The position numbers and the translations under genes are program-made. This document shows, one piece after another, positions 19,930 to 30,305 of a stretch of 64,000 bases of DNA; the stretch's first letter is position 1, and every line of letters begins with the position of its first letter. The notes under the pieces are model-generated. The model was not told where the DNA came from, did not search any database, and saw only the letters and a program-made list of their open reading frames with translations. This stretch comes from Streptomyces anulatus (GTDB taxonomy: Bacteria; Actinomycetota; Actinomycetes; Streptomycetales; Streptomycetaceae), in the NCBI RefSeq assembly GCF_000721175.1, contig NZ_JOEZ01000032.1:12148-76147 (forward strand), written 5' to 3'.

Positions 19930-20330
19930 CAGCAGAACTCTCGTCTTCCGTGCAGGCTTTGACAGAGGACTTCCCCGCGAGAGGGAATGTGCGAACAGTA
20001 CGGAAAGTCCGCGCGGCCGTGAACCGGGGGGCCGGGCAGGGCAAATGTGCCTGCACACCCGGCGACCGCCCCTCCCGCGTGGACAGGTCGCGTTCCGTGA
20101 ATGCAGACTACTGCCTGCGGCCACCGGTCGTGCTGCGGGCCGGGCCACGAATCCGGTAGGTGGTTGGCCATCACGGAAGTTGACCGCCCCGCGCTATCCG
20201 CTCGAGACATTCACCCGGCGTTCATCGGGGCGTGCACCGCCCCGGGAATCAGCCTGGTGCGGTCTTTCCCCCTGCCGGGTACGCCGGTATTCGGCGGGCC
20301 GGAAAGTCAGTGAACCGGAGGTTCTGTTCC
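19930..20330. other. Divergent intergenic region between eccD and eccC
   Basis: 401 bp without a gene, expected to hold the promoters for the leftward eccD-esx block and the rightward eccC gene. I could not identify a convincing regulator site. The region contains upstream in-frame extensions of both genes that I reject as coding. Confidence 0.5.
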
Positions 20331-23300
20331 TTGAGTGTCGTGCTGTTTCGCCGCCCGGCCCGCAGGCGCGGGCCGGAGATGCCCGAGGGGCAATTGACCC
20401 TCCAGGAGCCGCCCGTCCTCGCCGAGACGGTGCCCGACACCTCGGCGGTGTGGACCTACCTGCCGATGGCGCTGATGTCAGTGTCGATGATGCTGATGTT
20501 CCTGCGCCCCGGCGGCGGGAACGGCGTCTTCATGTATCTGGCGATGGGCGTCATGGCGCTCTCCGCCGGTGCCATGCTGCTGGGGCAGCTGATGCGCCGC
20601 TCCAGCGAGCGCAAGCAGCGCCTGAAGGGCGAACGCCGCGACTACCTGCGCTACCTGGCCCAGACCCGCAAGCGGGTGCGGACCACCATCGCGGAGCAGC
20701 AGCGGGCGCTCGCCTGGCGTCACCCGGAGCCCGCCTCGCTCCGCTCGCTGGCCCGCACCTCCCGGCTGTGGGAGCGCCGCCCGGCCGACGAGGACTTCGG
20801 CGAGGTCCGGCTCGCGGTCGGTGAACAGCAGCTGGCCCTCACCCTGAACCCCGTCTCCACCCGCCCGGTGGAGGACCTCGAACCCCTCTGCGCGCACGCC
20901 CTGCGCCGCTTCATCCGCGCCTACTCCACCATCCCGGAGCAGCCGCTGGGGCTCTACCTGCGCTCCTCGGCCCGGATCCTGCTGCGCCCGGAGGAGGCGC
21001 CGGACGAAGGGGCCGCGGAGGCTCCCGGGGCGAGCGGCGAGGAGCCGGAGGGCCTCGACGCCGTACGCGCCCTGGTACGGGCCGTGCTCGGGCAGCTCGC
21101 GGTGTTCCACGCGCCCGAGGAGCTGTGGATCGCCCTCTGCGTCAGCGACGAGCGGCGGCCCGACTGGGAGTGGGTCAAGTGGCTGCCGCACGTGCTGGAT
21201 CCGCACGAGGAGGACGGCGCGGGGCAGGCGCGCCGGATCACCGCCGACCTCACCGAGCTGGACGACCTGCTCGGCGCCGAGTTCGCCGAGCGCCCCGGCT
21301 TCGACCCGGACGCCCGCCCCGGCCGTGACGAGCCGTACACGGTCGTCGTGCTGGACGGCGTCACCGTCCCGGAGGGCCACCGCTGGGAGGGGCACGGCTA
21401 CCGCAACGCCCTGATCCTCGACGCGTCCGGGGCGCTGCGCTGGCGGCCCGGCCGCAACACGCTGCGGCTGACCGTCGGGCCGGACCGGGTGAGCCTGGTG
21501 CGTACCGACCGCAGCCGCAAGGAGCGGTCGGTGCCGCTGGGCGTTCCCGACCGGCTCGGCCCGCTCGGCGCGGAGTCGCTGGCCAGGCTCCTCACTCCGC
21601 GCCGGATGAGCCTCGGCGCCGACATCGCGCAGCCGTTGGACACCGACGTCGAGCTGACCACCCTGCTCGGCATTCCCGACCTGCACCGGCACGAGCCGCA
21701 GACCCTGTTCGACCGGCACTCCGGCTCCGGCCGGCTGCGGGTGCCGATCGCGGTCGGCGTGGACGGCCGCCCGGTCGAGCTCGACATCAAGGAGTCCGCG
21801 CAGGGCGGCATGGGCCCGCACGGCATGCTCATCGGCGCCACCGGCTCCGGCAAGAGCGAGCTCCTGCGTACCCTCGTCCTCGGCCTCGCCCTGACCAACT
21901 CCTCCGAGACGCTCAACTTCGTGCTGGTCGACTTCAAGGGCGGTGCCACCTTCCTCGGCCTGGAGGAACTCCCGCACACCTCCGCCGTCATCACCAACCT
22001 CGCCGACGAGGTCGCCCTGGTGGAACGCATGCAGGACGCGCTGCACGGCGAACTGATCCGCCGCCAGGAGCTCCTGCGCTCGGCGGGCAACTACACCTCG
22101 GCCCTGGAGTACGAGCGGGCCCGCGCCGCCGGGGCGGACCTGGCCCCGCTGCCCAGCCTGTTCGTGGTGGTCGACGAGTTCAGCGAACTGCTCTCCACCC
22201 ACAGGGAGTTCATGGAGCTGTTCGTGATGATCGGCCGCCTCGGCCGCTCGCTGGGCGTGCACCTGCTGCTCGCCTCGCAGCGCCTGGACGAGGGGCGCAT
22301 GCACCAACTGGAGAGCCACCTCTCGTACCGCATCGGGCTGCGCACCTTCTCCGCGATGGAGAGCCGCGGTGTCCTCGGTGTGCCCGATGCCTACGAGCTT
22401 CCGGCCGCGCCCGGCAGCGGCTATCTGAAGTCCGGGGTGGAGGCCCTGACCCGGTTCCGTGCCGCGTACTCCTCGGGGACGTACCGGCGTCGGACCGGTG
22501 CGGTGGTGCAGGCCAGGGTGGCCAGCCAGGTGGTGCCGTGGACCAGTGGCTGGGTGGTGCCCCGCACGCTGGAGACCCCGCCCGACCCGGAGCCGGAGAC
22601 GGAGGAGGCCGAGGACGAGGAGGCCCTGCTCGACGTGGCGCTCGACCGGCTGCGCGGCTCCGGGCCGGCCGCCCACCAGGTGTGGCTGCCGCCGCTGGAC
22701 GAGCCGTCTCCGCTGGACGCCCTGCTGCCCGGCATCGCGCCGGACGAGGCGCGCGGACTGATCGCCGCCGGCTGGCCCGGCGCCGGCCGGCTGCGGGTCC
22801 CGGTCGGCCTCGTGGACAAGCCCTTCGAGCAGCGTCGCGACCCGCTGATCGTGGACCTCTCCGGAGCGGGCGGCCACGTCGCCGTGGCGGGTGGTTCGCA
22901 GAGCGGCAAGTCCACGCTCGCCCGCACGCTCATCGCCGCCCTCGCGCTCACCCACACCCCGGCGGAAGTCCAGTTCTACTGCCTGGACTTCGGTGGCGGC
23001 GGGCTCTCCCAGCTCGCCGCGCTCCCGCACGTCGGCGGGGTCGCGGCGCGGCTCAACCCGGAGCGGGTGCACCGGGCGGTGGCCGAGGTGATGACGCTGC
23101 TGGCCCGTCGCGAGCAGTTCTTCGTGGATCACACTCTCGACTCCATGCAGTCCTACCGGCGTCGCCGGGCCGCCGGGGAGTTTCCCGACGAGCCGTTCGG
23201 CGATGTGTTCATGGTGGTCGACGGCTGGTCCACGGTCCGCCAGGACTACGACGACCTGATCCCGAAGTTCAACGAACTCGCCGCCCGCGGCCTCAACTAC

Positions 23301-24362
23301 GGCATCCACCTGATCATCACCACCACCCGCTGGGTGGAGCTGTCCGCCCAGGTCCGCGACCAGGCCGGCACCCGTCTGGAGCTGCGGATGGGTGACCCGA
23401 TGGACTCCGAGATCGACACCCGCAAGGCCCGTTCGGTGCCGCGCTCCGGCGGCCGGGGCATCACCGCCGACAGCAAGATGCATTTCCTCGCGGGCCTTCC
23501 CCGCCTGGACGGCAGCGGCTCCCTGGAGGACCTCGGCGACGGCGTCGCCCACCTGGTCGCGGAGATCTCGCGGCACTGGCAGGGCCGTCCCGCCCCCCAG
23601 GTCCGGATGCTGCCGCACCGCCTCCCGCTCGCCGAACTGCCCGCGCCCGAGGCAACGAAGGGCGGCGGCATGCGCCTCGCGCTCGGCCTCGACCAGGACG
23701 CCCTGGAACCGGTCTGGCACGACTTCAGCCGCACCCCGCACCTGATCGCGGTGGGCGACACCGAGAGCGGCAAGACCAATCTGCTGCGTCTGATCACCCG
23801 GGGCATCACCGCCCGTTACTCCCCCACGGAGGCGAAGATCATCGCGGTGGACTACCGCCGCACCCTGGTGGACGCCGTCCCCGAGGAGTACCGCATCGGG
23901 CACGTGATCTCCCTCGACAACCTCAACGAGACCATCGAGGGCGCGGCCCGCGCGATGAAGACCCGCGTCCCGGGCGCGGACATCGCCCCGGCCCGGATGC
24001 GCCGGTGCGACTGGTGGACCGGTCCGCGTCTGTTCATCCTCGTCGACGACTACGACATGGTCTCCGGGAACTCCTTCCAGAGCCCCTTCGAGCCGCTCTT
24101 CGAGAGTCTGACGCTCGGCTACGAGATGGGTCTGCACCTGGTCGTCGCCCGCAGCGCCATGGGCGCGGGCCGCGGTCTCAGCGACGGCCTCATCCGCCGC
24201 CTCGACGAGGCCAACAACCCGGCCGTCCTGCTCTCCTGCCCGCCCACGGAGGGCCGTCTCTTCGGCAACGCGAAGCCGCTCAACCTGCCGCCCGGCCGGG
24301 CCCTGCACATCGCCCGCCGCAAGCCGCGGCTGATCCAGACGGCGCTGGTGGAGGAGGTCTGA
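20331..24362 (+). CDS. eccC: T7SS motor ATPase EccC (FtsK/SpoIIIE type, EccCa-EccCb fused)
   Basis: 1,343 aa. Two membrane helices near the N-terminus (about 42-82) precede a stalk and three FtsK-like ATPase domains with P-loops GATGSGKS (about 502), GGSQSGKS (about 852) and GDTESGKT (about 1142). The first domain has a normal Walker B (VVVDEFSEL). This is the single-chain form of the motor that recognises Esx substrates and drives export. The start is TTG 20331 with GGAGG nine bases upstream; an in-frame ATG at 20232 lacks a site. A strong hairpin follows the stop. Confidence 0.94.
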   Translation: MSVVLFRRPARRRGPEMPEGQLTLQEPPVLAETVPDTSAVWTYLPMALMSVSMMLMFLRPGGGNGVFMYLAMGVMALSAGAMLLGQLMRRSSERKQRLKGERRDYLRYLAQTRKRVRTTIAEQQRALAWRHPEPASLRSLARTSRLWERRPADEDFGEVRLAVGEQQLALTLNPVSTRPVEDLEPLCAHALRRFIRAYSTIPEQPLGLYLRSSARILLRPEEAPDEGAAEAPGASGEEPEGLDAVRALVRAVLGQLAVFHAPEELWIALCVSDERRPDWEWVKWLPHVLDPHEEDGAGQARRITADLTELDDLLGAEFAERPGFDPDARPGRDEPYTVVVLDGVTVPEGHRWEGHGYRNALILDASGALRWRPGRNTLRLTVGPDRVSLVRTDRSRKERSVPLGVPDRLGPLGAESLARLLTPRRMSLGADIAQPLDTDVELTTLLGIPDLHRHEPQTLFDRHSGSGRLRVPIAVGVDGRPVELDIKESAQGGMGPHGMLIGATGSGKSELLRTLVLGLALTNSSETLNFVLVDFKGGATFLGLEELPHTSAVITNLADEVALVERMQDALHGELIRRQELLRSAGNYTSALEYERARAAGADLAPLPSLFVVVDEFSELLSTHREFMELFVMIGRLGRSLGVHLLLASQRLDEGRMHQLESHLSYRIGLRTFSAMESRGVLGVPDAYELPAAPGSGYLKSGVEALTRFRAAYSSGTYRRRTGAVVQARVASQVVPWTSGWVVPRTLETPPDPEPETEEAEDEEALLDVALDRLRGSGPAAHQVWLPPLDEPSPLDALLPGIAPDEARGLIAAGWPGAGRLRVPVGLVDKPFEQRRDPLIVDLSGAGGHVAVAGGSQSGKSTLARTLIAALALTHTPAEVQFYCLDFGGGGLSQLAALPHVGGVAARLNPERVHRAVAEVMTLLARREQFFVDHTLDSMQSYRRRRAAGEFPDEPFGDVFMVVDGWSTVRQDYDDLIPKFNELAARGLNYGIHLIITTTRWVELSAQVRDQAGTRLELRMGDPMDSEIDTRKARSVPRSGGRGITADSKMHFLAGLPRLDGSGSLEDLGDGVAHLVAEISRHWQGRPAPQVRMLPHRLPLAELPAPEATKGGGMRLALGLDQDALEPVWHDFSRTPHLIAVGDTESGKTNLLRLITRGITARYSPTEAKIIAVDYRRTLVDAVPEEYRIGHVISLDNLNETIEGAARAMKTRVPGADIAPARMRRCDWWTGPRLFILVDDYDMVSGNSFQSPFEPLFESLTLGYEMGLHLVVARSAMGAGRGLSDGLIRRLDEANNPAVLLSCPPTEGRLFGNAKPLNLPPGRALHIARRKPRLIQTALVEEV

Positions 24363-24371
24363 GCGTACGGA

Positions 24372-24405
24372 CGTGCGGCGCCCTCCCGCAGGAGGGCGCC
24401 GCACG
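24372..24405. terminator. Bidirectional terminator between eccC and mycP-like gene
   Basis: Perfect 15-bp GC-rich inverted repeat with a 4-base loop (cgtgcggcgccctcc / ggagggcgccgcacg) located between two convergent genes. It should serve both strands. Confidence 0.85.
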
Positions 24406-24408
24406 CGT

Positions 24409-25659
24409 TCATCCCTTGCCCGGTGGGCCCGCTTCCGCCGGGCGCCAGCCCCGGGCACGGGCCCGGGAGAGGGCGAAACCGGCCCAGAGGACGGCGAGGA
24501 CACCGGCCGAGCCGAGGAGGACGAAGAGGGTGGCACGGCCGGTGGCGCGGTCGGTGCCGGAGGTGTCGCGTACGGCCACGGTCTCGGCGGCGGGCTCCGC
24601 ACCGGCGGCGGGCGCGGCGGAGTCGCCGAGGACCGTGGTGACCGCGGCGTAGGCGTCCAGCTGGGGAATGTCGGCCGGGTAAGCGGTCGCCGTCAGCCGG
24701 CGGGTCACCGCGCCGGCCGAGTCCTCGGGATGGGTGGCGCGGACGACCGCCGCGGCCCCGGCGGCGTACGCGGTGGCCACCGCGACGCCTCCCCCGAGGT
24801 AGTGCCCGGTCCCGCGCGGCCCACCGGAGACCACCCCGGCGCCGGGAGCGGCCAGGTCGACGGTGCCGGTGGGAAGGGCGCTGTCCGGGCGGGTGCCGGC
24901 GGGCAGCATGTCGGCGACCGAGAGGACGCCGGGTTCGCCGGCGGGCCAGTAGGTACGGGAGGGGATCTCGTCGGCGGAGCCCCGGGCCGGCGGGTCCGGG
25001 GTGGCCGCGGCGACGACCACCGCGCCTGCCCGGTGGGCCTCGGCGACCGCCCTGGTCAGCGCCTTGTCCCGGCGCGGCAGGGCGACCGCGACCGCGATCA
25101 CGCCGGCCCGGGCCTCGGCCGCCTCGCGCACCGCCGCCGCGACGAGGCCGGCGCTGGGCTGCCCCCGCCGGTCGGTGCCGCGCAGGGCCAGGATCTTCGC
25201 GTCCGGGGCGACTCCGGCCAGCCTCGGGATGTTCCCGCCGGTCCCGGCGATCAGCCCGGCCAGGAACGTACCGTGTCCGACGCAGTCGTCGGCGGCGGTG
25301 CCCTCGGCGGTGACCCGGCCGTCGAGCCCGGCGGCGTCCGGGTCGACCCCGGTGCCGATCAGTGCGACGGTGACGCCCGCCCCGGTGGAGTGCTGGTGCA
25401 GCCGGTCCAGGTCGAGGCGCTGACGCGACCAGTCCTGCTTCTTCGCCTTCTCCTCGGAGGCGGGGGTGCAGACCACCTCGTCGGCCCGCGGGTCGAGCGC
25501 TGAGGGCATGCCGGGCAGTTCCTGGCCCTTCTTCCCGTCGGCCGCGGGAAGGGCCGTCGGTGTACGGGCCAGGGACGTGGCCTGGGCGGGTACGGCCACG
25601 GGCAGCATCAGGGCGGCCGCGAGCCCGGCACCGTACAGCAGGCGGGCGGGCGGCCTCAT
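24409..25659 (-). CDS. Mycosin (subtilisin-like T7SS protease) lacking catalytic Asp and Ser
   Basis: 416 aa: signal sequence (about 1-27), S8-like domain, and a C-terminal membrane helix (about 375-398), the normal mycosin layout. Cys64 and Cys126 match the conserved mycosin disulfide. The active site is degenerate: where VxxIDTG is expected the sequence is VALIGTG (Gly102 for Asp), GTSxAxP is GVAVATA (Ala293 for Ser), and the oxyanion Asn after AAA is replaced (ATPDP). Only His129 in GHGT remains. It is therefore a predicted pseudoprotease. ATG 25659 overlaps the upstream stop (ATGA), so translation is coupled to the beta-helix/AAA+ gene. In mycobacteria mycosin is needed to stabilise the ESX complex independently of proteolysis, so a structural role is plausible. 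Confidence 0.9.
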   Translation of the reverse strand: MRPPARLLYGAGLAAALMLPVAVPAQATSLARTPTALPAADGKKGQELPGMPSALDPRADEVVCTPASEEKAKKQDWSRQRLDLDRLHQHSTGAGVTVALIGTGVDPDAAGLDGRVTAEGTAADDCVGHGTFLAGLIAGTGGNIPRLAGVAPDAKILALRGTDRRGQPSAGLVAAAVREAAEARAGVIAVAVALPRRDKALTRAVAEAHRAGAVVVAAATPDPPARGSADEIPSRTYWPAGEPGVLSVADMLPAGTRPDSALPTGTVDLAAPGAGVVSGGPRGTGHYLGGGVAVATAYAAGAAAVVRATHPEDSAGAVTRRLTATAYPADIPQLDAYAAVTTVLGDSAAPAAGAEPAAETVAVRDTSGTDRATGRATLFVLLGSAGVLAVLWAGFALSRARARGWRPAEAGPPGKG

Positions 25660-28600
25660 CGGGGGGCCACCTTGGGTGCTGCGGCCGTGACGTCCGCCGG
25701 GAGGAGGACGCGCAGGTCGTCCAGGGTGGGTGCGGCCAGCGAACTGAGCCGGCCCGCCTGGCGGGTGACCATCGACTCGACGACCTGGCGGGCCAGACGG
25801 GCGTTGCCGAAGGAGCGGTCGCGGGGCAGCGCGTCGAAGTACTCCTTGAGCAGCGGCCCCGTGCCGGGCCCGCACTCGTACCCCATGTTCGCCGCCTGGG
25901 CGCGCACGATGGTGACCAGTTCCTCGGAGGAGTAGTCGGCGAAGGCGATCCGGCGCGGGAAGCGGGAGGAGAGGCCCGGATTGGAGGCGAGGAAACGCTC
26001 CATCTCGTCGGTGTAGCCGGCGACGATGACGACGACCTCGTCGCGGTGGTCCTCCATCAGCTTCAGCAGGGTGTCCACCGCCTCCTGGCCGAAGTCGGCG
26101 CCACCGCCGCGCGGGGTGAGGGTGTACGCCTCGTCGATGAACAGCACCCCGCCGCGAGCCCGTTCGAAGACCTCGCGGGTCAACTGCGCGGTGTGGCCTA
26201 TGTAGCGGCCGACGAGGTCGGCGCGAGCCGCCTCGATCAGCTGGCCGCGCTCCAGGACGCCGAGCTGGGTCAGCACCTCGCCGTAGAGGCGGGCGACGGT
26301 GGTCTTGCCGGTGCCGGGCGGGCCGGTGAACACCAGGTGGTTGCTGAGCGATGGGACGGGCAGCCCTGCGGCGGCGCGGTGCCGGGCGGTGGTGATGAGG
26401 TTGACCAGGTCGGCAACCTCGCGCTTCACCTCGGCCAGGCCGATCATGTCGCCGAGGCGGGTGAGCGGGTCGTCGGCAGGCGCTGCGGTCTCGGCGGCCG
26501 ACGCCGCGGCGGTGGCGGAGACGTCGTCGGGCAGCAGCAGCCGCAGATCGCGCTCGCTGACCTGTGGTTGTGCGGAGAGCCGGACCGCCTGCCGGTCCAC
26601 CATCTCCTCGAACACCCCGCGCGCGGCACGGCCGTTGCCGAATCCGGCGTCCCGGTCCATCGCACCGAAGTGCGTGGCCAGCGCCTCGGCGGTGCCCTCA
26701 CCCAGCTCGTACTGATGCTGGGCGCACATGCTCTCCATGATCGCGACCAGGTCGGCCACCGAGTAGTTCTCGAACTCGACGGTCCGCGAGAACCTGGACG
26801 CCAGGCCCGGGTTGGAGCCGAGGAAGGAGTCCATCTCACGGGAGTAGCCGGCCGCGACCACCACCACGTCGTCGCGGTGGTCCTCCATGAGCTTCAGCAG
26901 GGTGTCCACGGCCTCGCGGCCGAAGTCGGCGCCGCCGTTGCCACTGTCCGAGGTGAGCGTGTACGCCTCGTCGATGAACAGCACCCCGCCCAGGGCCCGT
27001 TGGAAGGTCTCGGAGGTCTTGATCGCGGTGCCGCCGACGACCTGGGCGACCAGGTCGGCGCGGGAGACCTCCACCAGGTGGCCGCTGCGCAGCGAACCCA
27101 GCTCGGCCAGGATCGACCCGTAGAGGCGGGCGACGGTGGTCTTGCCGGTGCCGGGCGGGCCGGCGAAGACCAGGTGTCTGCTCATCGGCGGTGCGGGCAT
27201 GCCGAGTTGCTCACGGCGCTGGGCGAGCTGGGTGAGGTTGACCAGGGTGCCCACCTGCTGCTTGACGTTCTCCAGGCCGATCAGCGCGTTGAGGGCGCCG
27301 AGCGGGCCGTCCGCACGGTCCGGCGGGGGCGCGTCGGCCGCGCCGGAGCCTGCCGGGTCGGTGTTCTCGGCGCTGCCACTGCCCCAGGCGTCCCGCTTGC
27401 CGTTGCCGACGCTGTTCAGGCCCTCCACGGCGAGCCGTTCGCCGGGTGCGGTCTGCACCAGGCCGCCGCCCTCGTTCTCCCGGGCGGTGCAGTTGACGAG
27501 CGAGACGGGGGCGGTGGACTCCACCCGGAAGCCGTCCTGGGCACCGCCGCCCGCCTCGCAGCCGCTGAGTGAGGCGAGCGCGCCCTCGCGGAGGAGGAAG
27601 CCGTGGCCCTTGGGGGCGTGCACCGAGGTGCGGTTGGCGGTCAGCTCGCCCCCGGCGGCTACGACCACGCCCTCCTCACCGGATATCTCGACGCGGAAGT
27701 CGCGGACGGTGACGTTGCCGCCGTCCTCGACGACCAGGCCGCTGATGGCCGGGTCGGAGACCCCGCCACCGGCCAGGTAGAGGGTGGAGCCGGAGGCCAC
27801 CCGTACCCCGGCGCCCTTCGGCCGGACGATCTCGCAGTCCTCGACGCGGCCCCGGGCGTCCCGGGTGGCCACGATGCCGTCACCGGCGGGCTCGACCAGC
27901 CGGGCCCGGCGCAGCAACGGGCTGGCGCCGCCGAGCACGGCGACGGCGGGCGAGGAGCCGATCACCTCCAAGCGGTCCAGCTCGGGCGCCGAGTCCTCCT
28001 CCAGGAGCAGCCCGGCCCCCTCGCAGTCGCGGACGGTCAGCCCGGTCAGCGCCGGGGAGGACGCCCCGGCGACGCGCAGCGCCGCGCCCTGCGCCCCATC
28101 GACCCAGCAGTCCTCGAAGGTGCCGCGCGCCCGGTCGGTGACGACCACGCCGTGGCCGCGCACGCGCGAGACGCGGCAGCGGCGCAGTACGGGGTCGGTG
28201 CCCCCGGCCAGGGCGATCCCGTTGCCGGAGGCGCCGGTGACGCGGACGTCCTCCAGGGTGGTGCGGCCCGCGCTGCTCAGGTGCACGCCGGTGCTGGTGT
28301 CGTGCACCACGGTCCGGACGACCGAGACGGCGGAGTTCCCCTCCAGGGCGATGGAGGGCTTGTCGGTGGAGGAGACGTCGCAGTCCTCGACGGTGCCACG
28401 GGTATCGCCGTTGGCGAGCAGGCCGTTGCCGCGGGCGCCCCGTACCGTGCAGTCGCGGATGCGTGCCTCGCCCTGTTCGGCGAGGACGATGCCGCTGGTT
28501 CCGAGGTGTTCGAGCGTGCAGGACTCGATGGTGGTGGGTGTGGTGGAGGTGACCACGATGCCCGCGCCCTGCGGGTTGCTCACCCGGCAGTCCCGCAGCG

Positions 28601-28967
28601 CGAGGGAGCCGGTCCCGCCGGCCAGCATCGCGGTCCAGGCGGCGCCGACGACCTCGCAGCCGTCGAACGCGGCCTGCCCGCGCCGCACGTCCACGGCGGG
28701 CAGCTCGGCGTCGCCGCCGCGCAGGGTGAGTTCGCAGAGCATGACGGCGTCGGCGCGCAGCGCGACGACGCTGCCCGAACGCGGCCGGATCTCCACCGTG
28801 CCCCGCCCCTCGGCGGCGGTGAGGGTGACCCGGGTGTGGATCACCAGGTTCTCCGCGTACGTTCCGGGCCGGACGCTGATGAGCGCACCGGTACGGGCGG
28901 CGGCGAGCGCCTCACCGATCGTGGAAAAGCGGTCCTCGGGGCCGACCGTCAGTACCTGGCGCGACAC
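25656..28967 (-). CDS. Right-handed beta-helix protein fused to two AAA+ (CbbX/EccA-like) domains
   Basis: 1,103 aa from GTG 28967 with a strong AAGGAGGT site. Residues about 1-490 consist of short repeats (e.g. [17 protein letters not shown]) typical of a right-handed parallel beta-helix. Two tandem AAA+ domains follow, each with [15 protein letters not shown] (P-loops near 600 and 880), Walker [13 protein letters not shown] and sensor/arginine regions of the CbbX-SpoVK-EccA family. EccA is the cytosolic T7SS ATPase thought to act on substrates and chaperones. The tandem duplication and the beta-helix suggest an EccA variant that binds an extended or repeated ligand. It is coupled to the mycosin gene. 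Confidence 0.9.
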   Translation of the reverse strand: MSRQVLTVGPEDRFSTIGEALAAARTGALISVRPGTYAENLVIHTRVTLTAAEGRGTVEIRPRSGSVVALRADAVMLCELTLRGGDAELPAVDVRRGQAAFDGCEVVGAAWTAMLAGGTGSLALRDCRVSNPQGAGIVVTSTTPTTIESCTLEHLGTSGIVLAEQGEARIRDCTVRGARGNGLLANGDTRGTVEDCDVSSTDKPSIALEGNSAVSVVRTVVHDTSTGVHLSSAGRTTLEDVRVTGASGNGIALAGGTDPVLRRCRVSRVRGHGVVVTDRARGTFEDCWVDGAQGAALRVAGASSPALTGLTVRDCEGAGLLLEEDSAPELDRLEVIGSSPAVAVLGGASPLLRRARLVEPAGDGIVATRDARGRVEDCEIVRPKGAGVRVASGSTLYLAGGGVSDPAISGLVVEDGGNVTVRDFRVEISGEEGVVVAAGGELTANRTSVHAPKGHGFLLREGALASLSGCEAGGGAQDGFRVESTAPVSLVNCTARENEGGGLVQTAPGERLAVEGLNSVGNGKRDAWGSGSAENTDPAGSGAADAPPPDRADGPLGALNALIGLENVKQQVGTLVNLTQLAQRREQLGMPAPPMSRHLVFAGPPGTGKTTVARLYGSILAELGSLRSGHLVEVSRADLVAQVVGGTAIKTSETFQRALGGVLFIDEAYTLTSDSGNGGADFGREAVDTLLKLMEDHRDDVVVVAAGYSREMDSFLGSNPGLASRFSRTVEFENYSVADLVAIMESMCAQHQYELGEGTAEALATHFGAMDRDAGFGNGRAARGVFEEMVDRQAVRLSAQPQVSERDLRLLLPDDVSATAAASAAETAAPADDPLTRLGDMIGLAEVKREVADLVNLITTARHRAAAGLPVPSLSNHLVFTGPPGTGKTTVARLYGEVLTQLGVLERGQLIEAARADLVGRYIGHTAQLTREVFERARGGVLFIDEAYTLTPRGGGADFGQEAVDTLLKLMEDHRDEVVVIVAGYTDEMERFLASNPGLSSRFPRRIAFADYSSEELVTIVRAQAANMGYECGPGTGPLLKEYFDALPRDRSFGNARLARQVVESMVTRQAGRLSSLAAPTLDDLRVLLPADVTAAAPKVAPR

Positions 28968-29081
28968 GCACCAACCTCCTTGCTACGGCGGCGTCCTCGA
29001 CGGACGCCCCTCTTCGCCGGGGACGCGGGCCGGCGGCCCGGCGGTGCCATCATGCCTCGCCCGGGCACCCGGGCGACAAGG

Positions 29082-30305
29082 TCAGACGCTCCACTTCTGG
29101 TTGTCGAGGCCCGTGCAGGTCCACAGGATCAGATAGGTCTCCGGTCCCCTGCTCCGGCTGTGGTCCGGGATGTCGACGCATTTGCCGACGGCGGTGTTGA
29201 CCAGGTCGTGGGCATCGTTCAGGGCGAACTTCTGGGCGTCGGCCCCGTTGCACCAGGCGATCTGGATAGGCGTGCCGTCGTTGAAGTTCGCGTTGGCGAC
29301 GTCCAGGCACTTGTCCTTGACCCGGATCGTGCCGTCGGAGGCGAAGCGCCACTTCTGGGCGTCGGCGCCGTTGCAGTCCCACATGAACAAGGGCTGGCCG
29401 TCGTTGAAGTTGTGGCCGGGGACGTCGATGCAGCGGCCGGAGAGGTGGCTGCGGAAGGAGACGGGCCCGCTGAGGGTCACGGCGGGCGCAGCCTTGGCGG
29501 GCCGGCTCTTCGCGCCGCCGTCCTTCTCCGGCTGCGCCTCGGGGCTGTCGGCCTTCTTGGGCGGGTTCCCCGGGGTGTCGTCCGTCTTCGACGCGTCCTT
29601 GTCCGTGCCCGACGCGGGGGCGGCCAGGGGAGTCTGCCGCACGGGCTCGGCGGGCTTCCGCGGCTTCCCCTCGTCGCCCTTGCCGTCGCCCGGAGGGCTG
29701 GTCTCGGGCGCGGTGACGGCGAACTCGCCCGGCGCCTCCTGCCCACTCCCGTCCAGCACGGTCCCGGCAGCCGCCGTCGACGGTTGTTCGGGCCCCTTGT
29801 CGTCGTTCCCGGCCAGGACGAGGAAGGGCACGGACACGAGCAGTGCGCCCGCGACCGCGGCCCCGGCGAGCACGGCCTTGCCCGGCCTCCCGACGGGCCC
29901 GGCCTGCGGCTGCGGCCGGTCGATCGCGGTGGCGGTCATGGTCCGTACGAGGGCGGGGAGCCGGCTCTGCGCGGCGGCGGAGGCACCGTGGTCGGGAGCG
30001 GGGTCGGCGTCGGGGGCTCCGGGCCCGGCCTCGGGGGTATCGGGCCGGGCCTCGGAGGCCGCGGACTCCGGCGGGGCGGCTTCGGGGCCGGCGGTTCCGG
30101 GCGCGGCCTCGGGGTCCTTCCGCTCTGCGGACCTCTCGCTCTCGGGAGCGTCCGGGGCAGGCACGGCGGCCGTATCGGGCACAGCAGATGGTGCGGAACC
30201 GACGGAGGCGGCGGGGGCGGCGCTCTCGGCCGTCCCTTCGCTCTCGGCGCCGGACTCCGCGCGAGCCGCCGGGGAGGCGGGGGTCTGCTGGGACGAACGC
30301 GTCAC
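29082..30305 (-). CDS. Membrane-anchored ricin B-type lectin protein
   Basis: 407 aa from GTG 30305, whose start overlaps the stop of the upstream gene (GTGA). Layout: Ala/Pro/Glu-rich cytoplasmic segment (1-120), one membrane helix (about 144-166), Pro/Lys-rich stem, and a C-terminal beta-trefoil (281-407) with three repeats ending in QKW, QKF and QKW plus paired cysteines, the ricin B lectin signature. It should display a carbohydrate-binding domain outside the membrane. Its stem and membrane segment resemble those of the bulb-type lectin gene at 31316-32314, so the two are paralogues with different lectin heads. The link to T7SS is by position only. Confidence 0.85.
   Translation of the reverse strand: MTRSSQQTPASPAARAESGAESEGTAESAAPAASVGSAPSAVPDTAAVPAPDAPESERSAERKDPEAAPGTAGPEAAPPESAASEARPDTPEAGPGAPDADPAPDHGASAAAQSRLPALVRTMTATAIDRPQPQAGPVGRPGKAVLAGAAVAGALLVSVPFLVLAGNDDKGPEQPSTAAAGTVLDGSGQEAPGEFAVTAPETSPPGDGKGDEGKPRKPAEPVRQTPLAAPASGTDKDASKTDDTPGNPPKKADSPEAQPEKDGGAKSRPAKAAPAVTLSGPVSFRSHLSGRCIDVPGHNFNDGQPLFMWDCNGADAQKWRFASDGTIRVKDKCLDVANANFNDGTPIQIAWCNGADAQKFALNDAHDLVNTAVGKCVDIPDHSRSRGPETYLILWTCTGLDNQKWSV

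Noticed and set aside
20478..24602. 1,374-codon minus-strand frame opposite eccC
   Set aside because: Antisense to the clear EccC ATPase domains; no recognisable domain of its own.
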